From assembly GCA_020849855.1 (NCBI GenBank), contig JADZFO010000061.1:13262-77261 (forward strand): 64,000 nt of DNA, written 5' to 3'. The first letter of the stretch is position 1. Every line of letters begins with the position of its first letter. The notes below the pieces were generated by a model. It was given only the letters and a program-made list of their open reading frames with translations. It was not told the DNA's origin and ran no database searches. This DNA comes from a bacterium. GTDB lineage: Bacteria; 4484-113; JAFGCY01. The translations under genes and the position numbers were made by a program. Shown here piece by piece: positions 1-8,200 of this stretch.

Positions 1-16
1 CGCGGCGGCCCAGGCC

Positions 17-940
17 GTGCAGCGCGGGGGCGTGCCCATGCCGGCGGTGCTCTCCGCCAGCCCGCAGAAGCAGAGCGGCGAGATGCAGGGCCTGGAGCAG
101 GCGCATGAACGCTCGATGCAGTCCCTCAGCGATGTGCAGCGCGCCATCCCTTCCGACCAGCGCCAGGTGCGGGTGGACCGTGACAGCCTGGACCGCTTCG
201 TGTTTGAGGAGAACGACATCGTGCTGGTGGTGGGCCAGGACGGGCTGGTACCCAACACTGCCAAGTACCTGAGTGGACAGTTCACTATTGGCATTAACAC
301 TGACCCCCAGAACTATGAGGGCAGCCTGGTGCAGCACAGCCCTGCTGAGCTGCCGGCGCTGCTGGCCTGGGCCGAGGCGCAGCTGCAGCGCGAAGACGCA
401 GCACTGGACGACAATCCCCAGGCCCGGCGCAACCTGCTGCACAGCATGAGCAGCGGGCCCTACCGCATCCAGCAGCGCGTGATGGCCGAGGCCATTCGCG
501 AAGACGGCCAGCGCCTGTTGGCTCTGAACGAAGTGTTCATTGGCCACCAGAGCCACCAGAGCGCACGCTACCGCCTGATCAGCGCCGATGGCGAGGAGCG
601 CCAGAGCTCCAGCGGAGTGCTTTGCTGCACGGGTACAGGCAGTACCGGCTGGGCCCGCAGCATGGCCCAGCAGATCCAGCTGCAGCAGGAGCTTCCGCAG
701 CCCGAGGAGCTGCGGCTGATCTGGTTTGTGCGCGAGCCCTGGCAGTCCGTCAGCTCCGGAGCCAGCCTGCGCCTGGGCAGCCTGGGCCCGGGGATGTACC
801 TGGAGGCTAGCTCCGAGATGGGCGAGGGCGGGGTGATCTTCGCCGACGGCATCGAGAGCGACCGCCTGGAATTCCTTGATGGCCAGAGCGTGCGGGTGGG
901 CATTGCCCAGCAGCGCCTGAACCTGGTGGTCAAAGCCTGA
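17..940 (+). CDS. NAD kinase-like protein (NADK2 type), possibly 5'-truncated
   Basis: Resembles the NAD kinase fold, most like the mitochondrial NADK2 group. Visible landmarks are GQDGL (residues 73-77) where NAD kinases have GGDGT, INTDP (93-97), the NE pair (171-172) and TGTGSTGW (205-212). NAD kinases make NADP from NAD and ATP in the cytosol. The second Gly of the GGDG loop is Gln and the Thr is Leu, so activity or substrate may differ. The frame stays open to the left window edge, so the GTG at 17 may not be the true start and part of the N-terminal Rossmann half may lie outside. It precedes a glycosyltransferase in the same direction. The family is fairly sure; the reaction is not. Confidence 0.7.
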   Translation: MQRGGVPMPAVLSASPQKQSGEMQGLEQAHERSMQSLSDVQRAIPSDQRQVRVDRDSLDRFVFEENDIVLVVGQDGLVPNTAKYLSGQFTIGINTDPQNYEGSLVQHSPAELPALLAWAEAQLQREDAALDDNPQARRNLLHSMSSGPYRIQQRVMAEAIREDGQRLLALNEVFIGHQSHQSARYRLISADGEERQSSSGVLCCTGTGSTGWARSMAQQIQLQQELPQPEELRLIWFVREPWQSVSSGASLRLGSLGPGMYLEASSEMGEGGVIFADGIESDRLEFLDGQSVRVGIAQQRLNLVVKA

Positions 941-955
941 GCCGCGCCGGCACCT

Positions 956-961
956 TACAAT
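956..961 (+). promoter_or_regulatory. -10 box, leaderless start of GT2 gene
   Basis: TACAAT, then 6 nt, then GTG at 968. No Shine-Dalgarno sequence fits in the gap. Confidence 0.6.
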
Positions 962-967
962 GTAAAC

Positions 968-1750
968 GTGCCATTGCTGACTGTACTGCTGCCCTGCTTC
1001 AACGAGGAGGTTGCCCTCCCCGGCCTGCTGAGGCGGATTGAGGCATTGGCGCAGGAGGGCCTGCCCGGCTGGGAAGTCAATGCACTGGTAATTGATGACG
1101 GCAGCCTTGACGGCACGGCGAAGATCGCCGAGAACTGGAACGGGCCGCTGAAGGTGCAACTGCTGCGCCATGGCGTGAACCGCGGCCTGGGCAAGGCTAT
1201 GGCCAGCGGGCTGCGGGCATTCCTGCTCCACAGCGCGGCACACACAGATACAGCCAGCCCGCGCAGCCTGCTGCTGGCGGCGATGGACGCTGATGCCACC
1301 CACCCGCCGGAAATGCTGCCACGGATGGTGCAGCAGCTGCAGCGCGAGAACCTGGATGTGCTGATCGCCAGCCGCTATGCGCCCGGCGGCGCCGAGCACG
1401 GCCTGAGCCCGCGGCGCCGCTTGTACAGCCGCATGGCCTGCATAGCTCTGCGGATGCTGACCCCGGTGCGCGGTGCGCGGGACTATACCTGCGGCTACAG
1501 GCTTTACACCCGCGAGGTCCTGGAGCGCGCGACGGCGCACTATGGCGACAAGCTGATCTGTGAAGACGGCTTCGTCTGCATGGCTGAGCTGCTGGTGAAG
1601 CTGGGACGCCGGGGCGCGAAGGTGGGCGAGACGGGGCTGGACCTGCACTATGAGCTCAAAGGCGGGGTCAGCAAACTGAACGTGCCTGCTACAATCCGGC
1701 GTTATGCGGTCTTTGCCTGGCGTGCGCTTTTCGACCGGGGATATCTCTAG
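968..1750 (+). CDS. Family 2 glycosyltransferase (DPM1/polyprenyl-phosphate type)
   Basis: A 260-residue GT-A glycosyltransferase. The nucleotide-sugar site shows as DDG at 43-45 and the DAD metal motif at 107-109, after a PCFNEE start strand. Such enzymes usually move a sugar from a nucleotide donor to a polyprenyl phosphate on the cytoplasmic face. There is no C-terminal membrane segment. The next two genes are a small 4-TM carrier and a large polytopic protein, a combination like the ArnC/ArnE-F/ArnT logic of lipid-linked sugar making, flipping and transfer. That pathway role is inferred from gene order. Start GTG chosen from the -10 box 6 nt upstream. Confidence 0.85.
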   Translation: MPLLTVLLPCFNEEVALPGLLRRIEALAQEGLPGWEVNALVIDDGSLDGTAKIAENWNGPLKVQLLRHGVNRGLGKAMASGLRAFLLHSAAHTDTASPRSLLLAAMDADATHPPEMLPRMVQQLQRENLDVLIASRYAPGGAEHGLSPRRRLYSRMACIALRMLTPVRGARDYTCGYRLYTREVLERATAHYGDKLICEDGFVCMAELLVKLGRRGAKVGETGLDLHYELKGGVSKLNVPATIRRYAVFAWRALFDRGYL

Positions 1751-1765
1751 TCCGCGGAGCCGCAG

Positions 1766-2134
1766 TTGAGCGGGCGGGACCTGGCCCTGCTGTTCAGCTC
1801 CATCGTGCTCGGCGCCAGCGGCCAGCTGATGTTCAAGGCCGCCAGCCGTAAGTTGCCGCCCTTCAGCGAGCTGGGCCTCCTGAAGCTGCTGCAGACAATG
1901 TTCTCAACGCCTCTGATCCTTGCCGGCTTCGCCTGCTTCTTCATCTCAGCCTTGCTCTGGATCATCGCACTCAAGAATATACCTCTCAGCGTGGCATATC
2001 CTATGGTGGCGCTGAGTTATGTGATCATCTTCGCCGGCTCGGCGACGCTCTTTGCCGAGCCCCTGGGCTGGCGCCACGGCATCGGCGCCTTGCTGATCGT
2101 CTGCGGCATCTGGCTGATCGCGGGGAAGGGATGA
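1766..2134 (+). CDS. Small 4-TM EamA/SMR-type carrier
   Basis: A 122-residue, very hydrophobic protein with four predicted membrane helices, the size and layout of small multidrug resistance proteins and ArnE/ArnF flippase subunits. Motifs include ASGQLMFKAA in helix 1 and SVAYPMVALSYV in helix 3, where SMR proteins have a similar AYA.W stretch. I see no conserved Glu in helix 1, which argues against a proton-coupled drug exporter. Between a GT2 and a GT-C-like protein, a lipid-linked sugar flippase subunit is the likelier role (inference). The start is TTG at 1766, 16 nt after the GT2 stop. It overlaps the next gene by ATGA. Confidence 0.7.
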   Translation: MSGRDLALLFSSIVLGASGQLMFKAASRKLPPFSELGLLKLLQTMFSTPLILAGFACFFISALLWIIALKNIPLSVAYPMVALSYVIIFAGSATLFAEPLGWRHGIGALLIVCGIWLIAGKG

Positions 2135-3963
2135 GCCTGGGAGAGCGGACTTTAGTCTGCATTCTGTCGGAGCGCGGACTCCCAGTCCGCATTTCTAAGG
2201 AGCGCCAGCCAGGGGCCGGCGCAACACGCCAGACTATGTCTGGCGCTCCCAGCACTACACCCGCCGTGGATGCTCAAGCGGCGCGCGAAGGCTCCGGAGC
2301 GCCGGCGGGAAGTCCGCCTGTTTCATCGAAGCAGCACCTTCCAGCGCTGGTCCTCTGCCTCATCCTGCCGCTGTTGGACCTTATCTGGAACCTGACGCAG
2401 ATCAACATCGGCCTGCAGGACTTCTATGGTCTGGCTGCTTTCGCCCAGGCCGCTGGCCAGGGCCACTGGCCGGCGAATGCCTACTTCCCGGCGGGCTATC
2501 CGCTGCTGCTGACCCCCTGGGGCTGGCTGGGCGAGGCAGTGGGCGGACAGGGCCTGCTGGGCCACGGCGTACTGCTGGGCGGCTATGTCTTTTCCGCCAT
2601 CGGCATCGGCCTCGCTCTGTCCGCGCTCTACCGCCTCAGCCTGCTGCTGGGCCTCGGCCGCTGGCTGGGCCTGCTGATGCTGCTGCTCGGCTGGCTGGCT
2701 TCACCGACACGGGTTATCGCCGGCAGCCCCAGCGTGGACGCGTTGTATACGGGCCTGGGGTTGTGGTTTGTAGCAGCTGCCGTTTGGTTGCTTCTGGCGC
2801 CGAAAGACCAGAGCATCCCGCCATTCTGGGTCGCCTGGAGCATCATTCCAGCCATGGGGCTGCTGGCGATGATCAGGCACCATGGCTACATACTAATCTG
2901 GCCAGTACTCGTTGCACTTTCGTTGCTTCGCGCTCCAGGACTGCATATATTCAAACGCTGGCCTTACTACCTTTTTGGATCAATTTTCGTGCTGGCATGG
3001 GGAATAGGCAGGTTCAACGCAATCGGATCTTTTGGCACCCCTGAACTTCAGATCCGCTCTGGTCTCGAGATGCGCTATCACAAGAGCTACGAGACAAACG
3101 AAAAGCTCTGGGATGACTATGCTAGCTTTTCCGAGCAAGGACGGGCGGCAAGCATCTTCGACGACTACAGCAGCCGCGAGATCGCGACGCATGTTGCCAG
3201 CAACTGGTGGGACTATCTGCGCCGGACGCCGATTGTACTGGCGCTGGGGCTGTGGGTCATCTGCCTGCTACTACGGCGTCAGATACCACACGGCGTGAGT
3301 GTGCTATGTCTGTGGGTATGCCTTTACTGCCTCGCCCTCAGCCCGGCCTATTACACCGAGCGCGCCGCGGCGCTGCCGCTGCTGGTGGCCCTGCCACTGG
3401 TTCCACTGCTTGGCCGCGCGCTGCGGCGGATCGCGATCAAGACAGAAGAGGAGGCCGAGCAGAGCGAAGGCCCGCTGATGCTGCTGGTCATGCTGCTGCT
3501 GATCCTGGGCCTCGCCTGGCAGGGCAAGAGCGCCTGGCAGGACTTCCAGATGCGCCGCTACTACGCCCAGGCCAGCCGCCGGCTGGAGGCTGTCCTGCAG
3601 GAGCGCGGCATCGGCCGCGAGCGGGTGATGGTCTTCGATTCGCGCCTGCTTCCACTGGGCTCCAACCCCTGGTGTGAGCCTTACCGCAATGTCTATGGCT
3701 CCTGGCTGGACGACCCGGCTATCCCGCCGGCCCTGCGCGCCGGGGTGCCGCCCAAGCTGAGCAAGCGGGTGAAGGTCAGTGATCTGGCCCAGCTCGAAAA
3801 GGGGGATATCACGCACCTGATCTTCCTCGACTGGCCCTCAGAGGAGGCACTGGCGCGCAGCGGCGGGGACTTTGAAGTGGCAGTTCAGACCGTGCAGCCC
3901 TACTTCCTGCTGATCCAGCCGCGCTCGGCCCAGGTGGACAGCGAGGGCCTGAAGCAGCCCTAG
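2131..3963 (+). CDS. Large polytopic membrane protein, GT-C glycosyltransferase-like
   Basis: A 610-residue protein with about a dozen hydrophobic helices and a soluble C-terminal domain from about residue 490. After the first helix comes INIGLQDFYGLA, an acidic loop placed like the catalytic loop of GT-C (ArnT/PMT) enzymes, then a PAGYPLLL motif typical of that fold. A transfer of a lipid-linked sugar outside the membrane would fit the neighbouring GT2 and 4-TM carrier. The first roughly 50 codons (2131-2290) are made of palindromic repeat copies and have no conserved look, so the original start may be lost or lie near 2236. It ends in a 4-nt tail-to-tail overlap with the next gene. Confidence 0.6.
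   Translation: MSLGERTLVCILSERGLPVRISKERQPGAGATRQTMSGAPSTTPAVDAQAAREGSGAPAGSPPVSSKQHLPALVLCLILPLLDLIWNLTQINIGLQDFYGLAAFAQAAGQGHWPANAYFPAGYPLLLTPWGWLGEAVGGQGLLGHGVLLGGYVFSAIGIGLALSALYRLSLLLGLGRWLGLLMLLLGWLASPTRVIAGSPSVDALYTGLGLWFVAAAVWLLLAPKDQSIPPFWVAWSIIPAMGLLAMIRHHGYILIWPVLVALSLLRAPGLHIFKRWPYYLFGSIFVLAWGIGRFNAIGSFGTPELQIRSGLEMRYHKSYETNEKLWDDYASFSEQGRAASIFDDYSSREIATHVASNWWDYLRRTPIVLALGLWVICLLLRRQIPHGVSVLCLWVCLYCLALSPAYYTERAAALPLLVALPLVPLLGRALRRIAIKTEEEAEQSEGPLMLLVMLLLILGLAWQGKSAWQDFQMRRYYAQASRRLEAVLQERGIGRERVMVFDSRLLPLGSNPWCEPYRNVYGSWLDDPAIPPALRAGVPPKLSKRVKVSDLAQLEKGDITHLIFLDWPSEEALARSGGDFEVAVQTVQPYFLLIQPRSAQVDSEGLKQP
2143..2250. repeat. Three GGAGCGC-type palindromic elements
   Basis: Three consecutive imperfect hairpins: a degraded copy at 2143-2163, a copy with GCGGACT/AGTCCGC arms at 2169-2192, and a larger one at 2199-2250 bounded by GGAGCGCCAG and CTGGCGCTCC. 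Related elements lie at 42676 and 62481. Here they encode the N-terminus of the polytopic protein. Confidence 0.6.
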
Positions 3964-5039
3964 CTGCCGCGGCGCTTGACCACGAAGCGCGGCTTGTCCG
4001 CAGCATCGTGCTCTCCGGCTCGACCGTCCCGCGAAGTCTCCTGCCGAGTGCCGTCCTGGCGCGAGCCGCGCCAACCCCGGCGCTGGCCGCTTTCAGTCCC
4101 CCGGCGTTCGGCGACGAACTCCAGCGGCGGATCCGGTTCGCCCGCCAGTACTCGGCGGCACTGGGCCAGCCAGAGCTCGCGGGCATACTGCGCCTGACGC
4201 CAGAGCAGGCCATAGCCACTGCGGGATGGAACGCCGCTGTCGTGCGCCAGCTTCGTCAGCACCGTGCCCTGCTCCGCCGGGACGAGGTCGTAGACAAAGT
4301 TGAAGCAGCGCAGGAAGGAATCGGTGGAGACCAGGGGCTCTTCCTCAGGCCGCAGCCCGACCGGGGTGGCCTGCACCAGGATGTCCCAGCGCTTGAAGCC
4401 CTGGTCATCCTTGCGTTTCTTGCCGCCGGGCCCATCGGGCGGTGGGACCTGCGAGCGCAGGCTGAAGAGGCCCTGGCTGTCGGCCCAGGCAAAGAAGTCC
4501 TGCATCTCGGACAGGGGGAAATAGCTGAAGTTGCGGCGCTGGTGCTTAAACAGGCTGGAGAGCTCATTGGGACGCCGCGGGTGGCGGTAGCCGATCAGCA
4601 CACGCTGGCAGCCCAGCTCTTGCAGCCCGGCCAGCGCAATGCGCGCCAGATTGCCTCCACCAAGCACCAGCGCGGTGCGGGCGGAGCTGAGGCCGGCTTC
4701 GCGCAGGCTGTCGACAAAGGCGCGTACGCCGGCGGTATCCGCCTGCAGGCTGTTGTCGCGGCGGCGCAACAGGGTGTCAGCGATTCCGGTGCCGTGCGCA
4801 GCCGCGCTGGCGTGCTGGCTGTAGGCCAGCGCCGCCCGGCAAAAGGGGCTGAACACGGCGGCGCCGATACAGCTCTCGTCGGTCCTGAGCTGTTCAAGCA
4901 GGCTGTGCAGGCCCTGGGGCTCGACGGGGCAGTGCTCAAGGCGCAGCGGCAGTCCGCTGGCGGCCAGAGCCTCCTGCTGCAGCCCGACTAGTGCCTCCGG
5001 CGGGCCGGGATGGGCCAGAATACAGACACGGTAATCCAA
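3960..5039 (-). CDS. Shikimate dehydrogenase-like protein lacking the catalytic lysine
   Basis: A 359-residue AroE-family protein. The N-terminal substrate half carries SPFC (64-67) where shikimate dehydrogenases have VPFK, so the catalytic Lys is Cys. The catalytic Asp of NTD survives as D101. The NADP-binding half has GGGN (127-130) for GAGG, and QATPVGL (224-230) matches the NATPVGL motif. The last 50 residues are charged, Arg/Gly-rich and probably disordered. AroE reduces 3-dehydroshikimate in the chorismate pathway, but the missing Lys makes that reaction doubtful. A relative with another substrate is likelier. Start is TTG at 5039. Confidence 0.65.
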   Translation of the reverse strand: MDYRVCILAHPGPPEALVGLQQEALAASGLPLRLEHCPVEPQGLHSLLEQLRTDESCIGAAVFSPFCRAALAYSQHASAAAHGTGIADTLLRRRDNSLQADTAGVRAFVDSLREAGLSSARTALVLGGGNLARIALAGLQELGCQRVLIGYRHPRRPNELSSLFKHQRRNFSYFPLSEMQDFFAWADSQGLFSLRSQVPPPDGPGGKKRKDDQGFKRWDILVQATPVGLRPEEEPLVSTDSFLRCFNFVYDLVPAEQGTVLTKLAHDSGVPSRSGYGLLWRQAQYARELWLAQCRRVLAGEPDPPLEFVAERRGTESGQRRGWRGSRQDGTRQETSRDGRAGEHDAADKPRFVVKRRGS

Positions 5040-5134
5040 GGGGGATGATTCTACTTGCTGACACAGACGGCAAACAGAGCAGCAATTCCAGAGCCTGCGG
5101 CCGCAGCAGCTCAGTCGCTCCGGCGCTACCCCTC

Positions 5135-5140
5135 TATAAT
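5135..5140 (+). promoter_or_regulatory. -10 box, leaderless start of CofE-like gene
   Basis: Consensus TATAAT followed after 6 nt by GTG at 5147. This decides the start against longer upstream readings of the same frame. Confidence 0.7.
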
Positions 5141-5146
5141 CCCCGC

Positions 5147-5833
5147 GTGACGAAATCCGCCGAGCCCAGCCTGATCACCATCGGGGGCCGAGACTACGAG
5201 CGCATCCCCATCCGCACCGCGGTGCTGTCCGAGCGCGACGACATGGCCGATGTACTGCGCCAGTACGCCGGGCCGCTGTACCAGCCCGGCGATGTGGTCT
5301 TTATCTCCGAGACCGCAGTGGCGATCATGCAGGGCCGCGCCCGCGACTGGCGCCAGATCAAAGTAAGCTGGCTGGCCGCCAAGCTCTGCAAGCTGGTGAC
5401 CAAGAGCGCCTATGGTGTGGGCCTGCGCAGCCCCTATGCGATGCAGACGGCTATTGAGCTGGCCGGTGTGCACCGCATCCTGGCGGGCTGTGTCTGGCAT
5501 GTCGTCGGACGGGCTATGGGCAGGAAGGGCTGGTTCTATGCCGCCGCCGGGCCGCAGGCGCGGATGATGGACGCCGAGCACACGATGGGGGTCAAGGAGT
5601 ACTACGAGTGCGTTATCCCCGGGCCCGCCGACCCGCCCGGCACCTGCCGCCGTCTGAAGGAAGCCACGGGCATGGACGTGGCGATTGTTGACGTTAACGA
5701 CATCTTCCCGCCCTGGTGCATCGCGGCCAGCATCCCGCCCGCGCGCCAGCGTCTGCTGGAGCAGTGCCTGACGGACAACCCGCTGGGCCAGGGCGACGAG
5801 CTGACCCCGATGGGAATCTGGCGGCCAGTCTAA
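5147..5833 (+). CDS. F420-0:gamma-glutamyl ligase-like (CofE family) protein
   Basis: A 228-residue protein that looks like the F420-0:glutamate ligase family (PF01996). It begins with an IPIRTAVLSERDD stretch, followed by GDVVFISETAVAIMQGR, the typical GDIV.is.k.vs..eGr motif. Acidic residues in VAIVDVNDIF match the metal-binding part of the family. CofE adds glutamates to the deazaflavin cofactor F420. No other F420 gene is nearby and this is a divergent, short member, so the substrate is open. It is divergent from the AroE homologue, with about 108 bp between starts. Family assignment is fairly sure, function is not. Confidence 0.65.
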   Translation: MTKSAEPSLITIGGRDYERIPIRTAVLSERDDMADVLRQYAGPLYQPGDVVFISETAVAIMQGRARDWRQIKVSWLAAKLCKLVTKSAYGVGLRSPYAMQTAIELAGVHRILAGCVWHVVGRAMGRKGWFYAAAGPQARMMDAEHTMGVKEYYECVIPGPADPPGTCRRLKEATGMDVAIVDVNDIFPPWCIAASIPPARQRLLEQCLTDNPLGQGDELTPMGIWRPV

Positions 5834-5996
5834 GGGCGGATCCTGGGCCGACTGTACATCCAGCCAAGTGGACCACCGGATGAAAGTCTGTGCAGCGCCT
5901 TTTACATCATTCCACTACATATGCGATTATGTGTAGTTAGCGCGGTCCGCCGCGCTTTGCCATTGGACGGATAAACACCTGACTTGGGAGTTGAGC

Positions 5997-6983
5997 GTGA
6001 AGGGGCTTGTGAAGAACTGCAATCCTTGGCATCGTACGCTGGAGCTGGGCCTGCTGGGCCTGCTGAGCTTCGCGCTGGCCGGCTGTGGCAGCGGTGACGA
6101 AGGTTTCAACGCACCCAACGCCGTGCAGAAGACGATCAAAAAGGACACGGCGGACAGCATCGTCCTGGAAGAGGGCCAGAGCGTCAGCTTCCCGGCTGCC
6201 AGCTTCGACCGCAACACCGTGGTGACCCTGAGCAACTTCTTTGCCGCAGGCGACGCGGACATCACGCGCTTCCCCAGCGCCACCCCGGAATCTGGCGATC
6301 TCTTCGGCTCGCTGGTGCTGAACACGCCGGCGGACGCTGTTTTCGGCGCGGATGTCAGCGTGACCTTCCGTCTGGCGGAGCTGGCTTCCGTGGCCAGCCT
6401 AACCCCCGGCGATGAGTACATCGTCTGGCGCTTTGACTTTGAGAACGGCCGCTGGAACCAGTGGGGAGGCACGACCGCGACGGTGCAGGCCGACGGGCTG
6501 AGCCTGGTCTCGACCCTGCCCACTGATGGCGCGATTGGCTTTATCGGCTCGCTGGCGGTCTTTGACGGCCTCGAGGCTGGTGCCGCGCCGGTGGCCACCG
6601 AGATCAACGGCGATGTGGTCGCCCTGGGCGGCGGCGGGATCGCGACGGATGTGGGCATCTATGCCCTTGTTGGCGATATCCGCGTGCCGGTGGCGATCAG
6701 CAACGGCCGCGTGCCGGATGCGCTGGACGAGAACGGCAACGCCATTACCGTGGCCAACACGGTCGACAGCGCCGCCGACGGCAGCTTCAGCATGGACATC
6801 CCTGAGCACCTCATCGGCCAGCAGATTTCTCTGCTTTTCGGCCATGAGGACGACGCGCACCAGACCCAGTCCGAGTTCGACGTACTGGCCCCGGCTGACC
6901 TTGATGATGCCAGCGTGGAGTATGTCGAGAACATGGTGGTGCGCTACGGCGAGAACAACGTCCTCAGCCGCGGCGTCCAGTAG
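5997..6983 (+). CDS. Secreted lipoprotein of unknown function
   Basis: A 328-residue protein with a signal peptide and lipobox LAGC, followed by a Ser/Gly-rich linker. The rest is Asp/Ala/Val-rich beta-type sequence with no catalytic motif that I recognise. The stretch around GDEYIVWRFDFENGRWNQW suggests a beta-sandwich of the kind seen in large surface proteins. It is probably anchored to the outer membrane or cell surface. GTG at 5997 is preferred because GGGAG lies 6 nt upstream; the TTG at 5991 is also in frame. Its 3' end overlaps the convergent GT4 gene by 20 nt. Confidence 0.65.
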   Translation: MKGLVKNCNPWHRTLELGLLGLLSFALAGCGSGDEGFNAPNAVQKTIKKDTADSIVLEEGQSVSFPAASFDRNTVVTLSNFFAAGDADITRFPSATPESGDLFGSLVLNTPADAVFGADVSVTFRLAELASVASLTPGDEYIVWRFDFENGRWNQWGGTTATVQADGLSLVSTLPTDGAIGFIGSLAVFDGLEAGAAPVATEINGDVVALGGGGIATDVGIYALVGDIRVPVAISNGRVPDALDENGNAITVANTVDSAADGSFSMDIPEHLIGQQISLLFGHEDDAHQTQSEFDVLAPADLDDASVEYVENMVVRYGENNVLSRGVQ

Positions 6984-8103
6984 ATTCGGCGAGACGTTCG
7001 AAGACCGCGGCATAGCGGGCGGAGCTGAGCTGCAGATTAAGCTTCTCACGCACGAAGACCGCCGCGCGCGCCCCGTGTTCGGCGGCCAGAGCAGGCTGCT
7101 CAAGGTAAGCGCGGATCGCCGCGGCCATAGCCCTGGCATCGCCAGTATTGACCAGGGTGCCATGCTGGCCGCCGTCAAGCTGGTAGTCCGAGCCTGAGAC
7201 CCGCGTCGAAACACAGGCCCGCCCGGCGGCCAGGGCCTCAAGCAGTGAGTTGTTGAAACTCTCACTGCGGCTGGACAGCACGAAAACACCGCAGGACTGC
7301 AGCAGCGGTTCAATGCGCTCGCGTGCTGGCAGCAGCATGAAGCTCCCGCGCAGGCCAAGCTCATCTATCAGACGCGACAGGCGCGCGTGCTCCGGGCCAT
7401 CACCCGCCACTGCAAAGTTCGCACGAAGTCCCTGCTGCTGCAGAAGCGCCGCGGCCTTCAGCAGCAGCTCGAAGTTCTTAACCTCATGCAGACGGCCCAC
7501 GCTTAGCACCAAAGGCAGGGCTGGGTCGAGGCCCTCCGCACTGAGTACCGAAGCGCGATCAACAGGAGCGCTGAAACGCGCGCTGTCCACGCCGTTGTGA
7601 ATTACATCGATGTGCCCGCGGAGCCAGGGGTGCTGCTGCTCCAGGTGCACCGCCAGTTCCTCGCTGTTGGCCAGTACCTGCGCGCTGAGGCGCAGCTGCC
7701 AGTGCGAGAGCAGGCTGGTCAGGGCTGTGGCCTGCACTTCATAAGCGCTCCGTGTCACCACGCAGGGCGGACCCGCGGGGCCAAGCCATGCCGCCACCTG
7801 CCACCAAAGTGAGGCTGAAATCCCACGGGTGTTAAGCACGTCTGGTCGCTCGCGGCGCAGGAAGCTCCGCAGCGAATGCAGGTATACCGGGTCCAGTGCC
7901 CCGCGCCGGGGCATACAGAGCACTTCCACGCCGGCGGCCTTCAATTCTTCCGTGCGCCAGCCACCCGGCACAGCCGTGATGAAGCTCTGCCGGAAGCGCT
8001 CGCGCGGCAGTGCGCAGGCCAGGCTGACAAGCTGGCGTTCGGCGCCGCCCTGGCCGAGGCGGTAGATCAGATGCGCGATATGGATGCGGGAATCGGAGGG
8101 CAT
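6964..8103 (-). CDS. Family 4 glycosyltransferase
   Basis: A 379-residue GT-B enzyme. The N-terminal domain starts with HLIYRLGQGGAERQ, the usual glycine-rich acceptor loop. The C-terminal domain has LSVGRLHEVKNFELLLKA, then VAGDGPE, and SRSESFNNSLLEALAAG, which matches the E-x7-E nucleotide-sugar motif except that the first Glu region reads SESFNNSLLEA. It should transfer a sugar from a nucleotide donor in surface polysaccharide or glycolipid making. It lies 97 bp downstream of a sugar-nucleotide epimerase on the same strand, probably co-expressed, although a TATAAC box 11 nt before its ATG may also drive it. Confidence 0.85.
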   Translation of the reverse strand: MPSDSRIHIAHLIYRLGQGGAERQLVSLACALPRERFRQSFITAVPGGWRTEELKAAGVEVLCMPRRGALDPVYLHSLRSFLRRERPDVLNTRGISASLWWQVAAWLGPAGPPCVVTRSAYEVQATALTSLLSHWQLRLSAQVLANSEELAVHLEQQHPWLRGHIDVIHNGVDSARFSAPVDRASVLSAEGLDPALPLVLSVGRLHEVKNFELLLKAAALLQQQGLRANFAVAGDGPEHARLSRLIDELGLRGSFMLLPARERIEPLLQSCGVFVLSSRSESFNNSLLEALAAGRACVSTRVSGSDYQLDGGQHGTLVNTGDARAMAAAIRAYLEQPALAAEHGARAAVFVREKLNLQLSSARYAAVFERLAESTGRRG

Positions 8104-8200
8104 CAGACCATGCAGTTATACGCCCTTTCCGGGCCGAAGTATGGTCTGTCAGGTTCAAATCAGGGCAACATGTCCTAACGTGCCGCAAGGCCGTGGCAGT

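Noticed and set aside
4008-4991. Long plus-strand frame opposite the AroE homologue
   Set aside because: Gln/Ala/Gly-rich composition typical of antisense frames in GC-rich DNA; the minus strand encodes a recognisable fold.
8120-8180. Possible tRNA T-arm (GGTTCAAATC near 8154)
   Set aside because: Flanking bases do not form the T stem and no acceptor or anticodon stem can be drawn.
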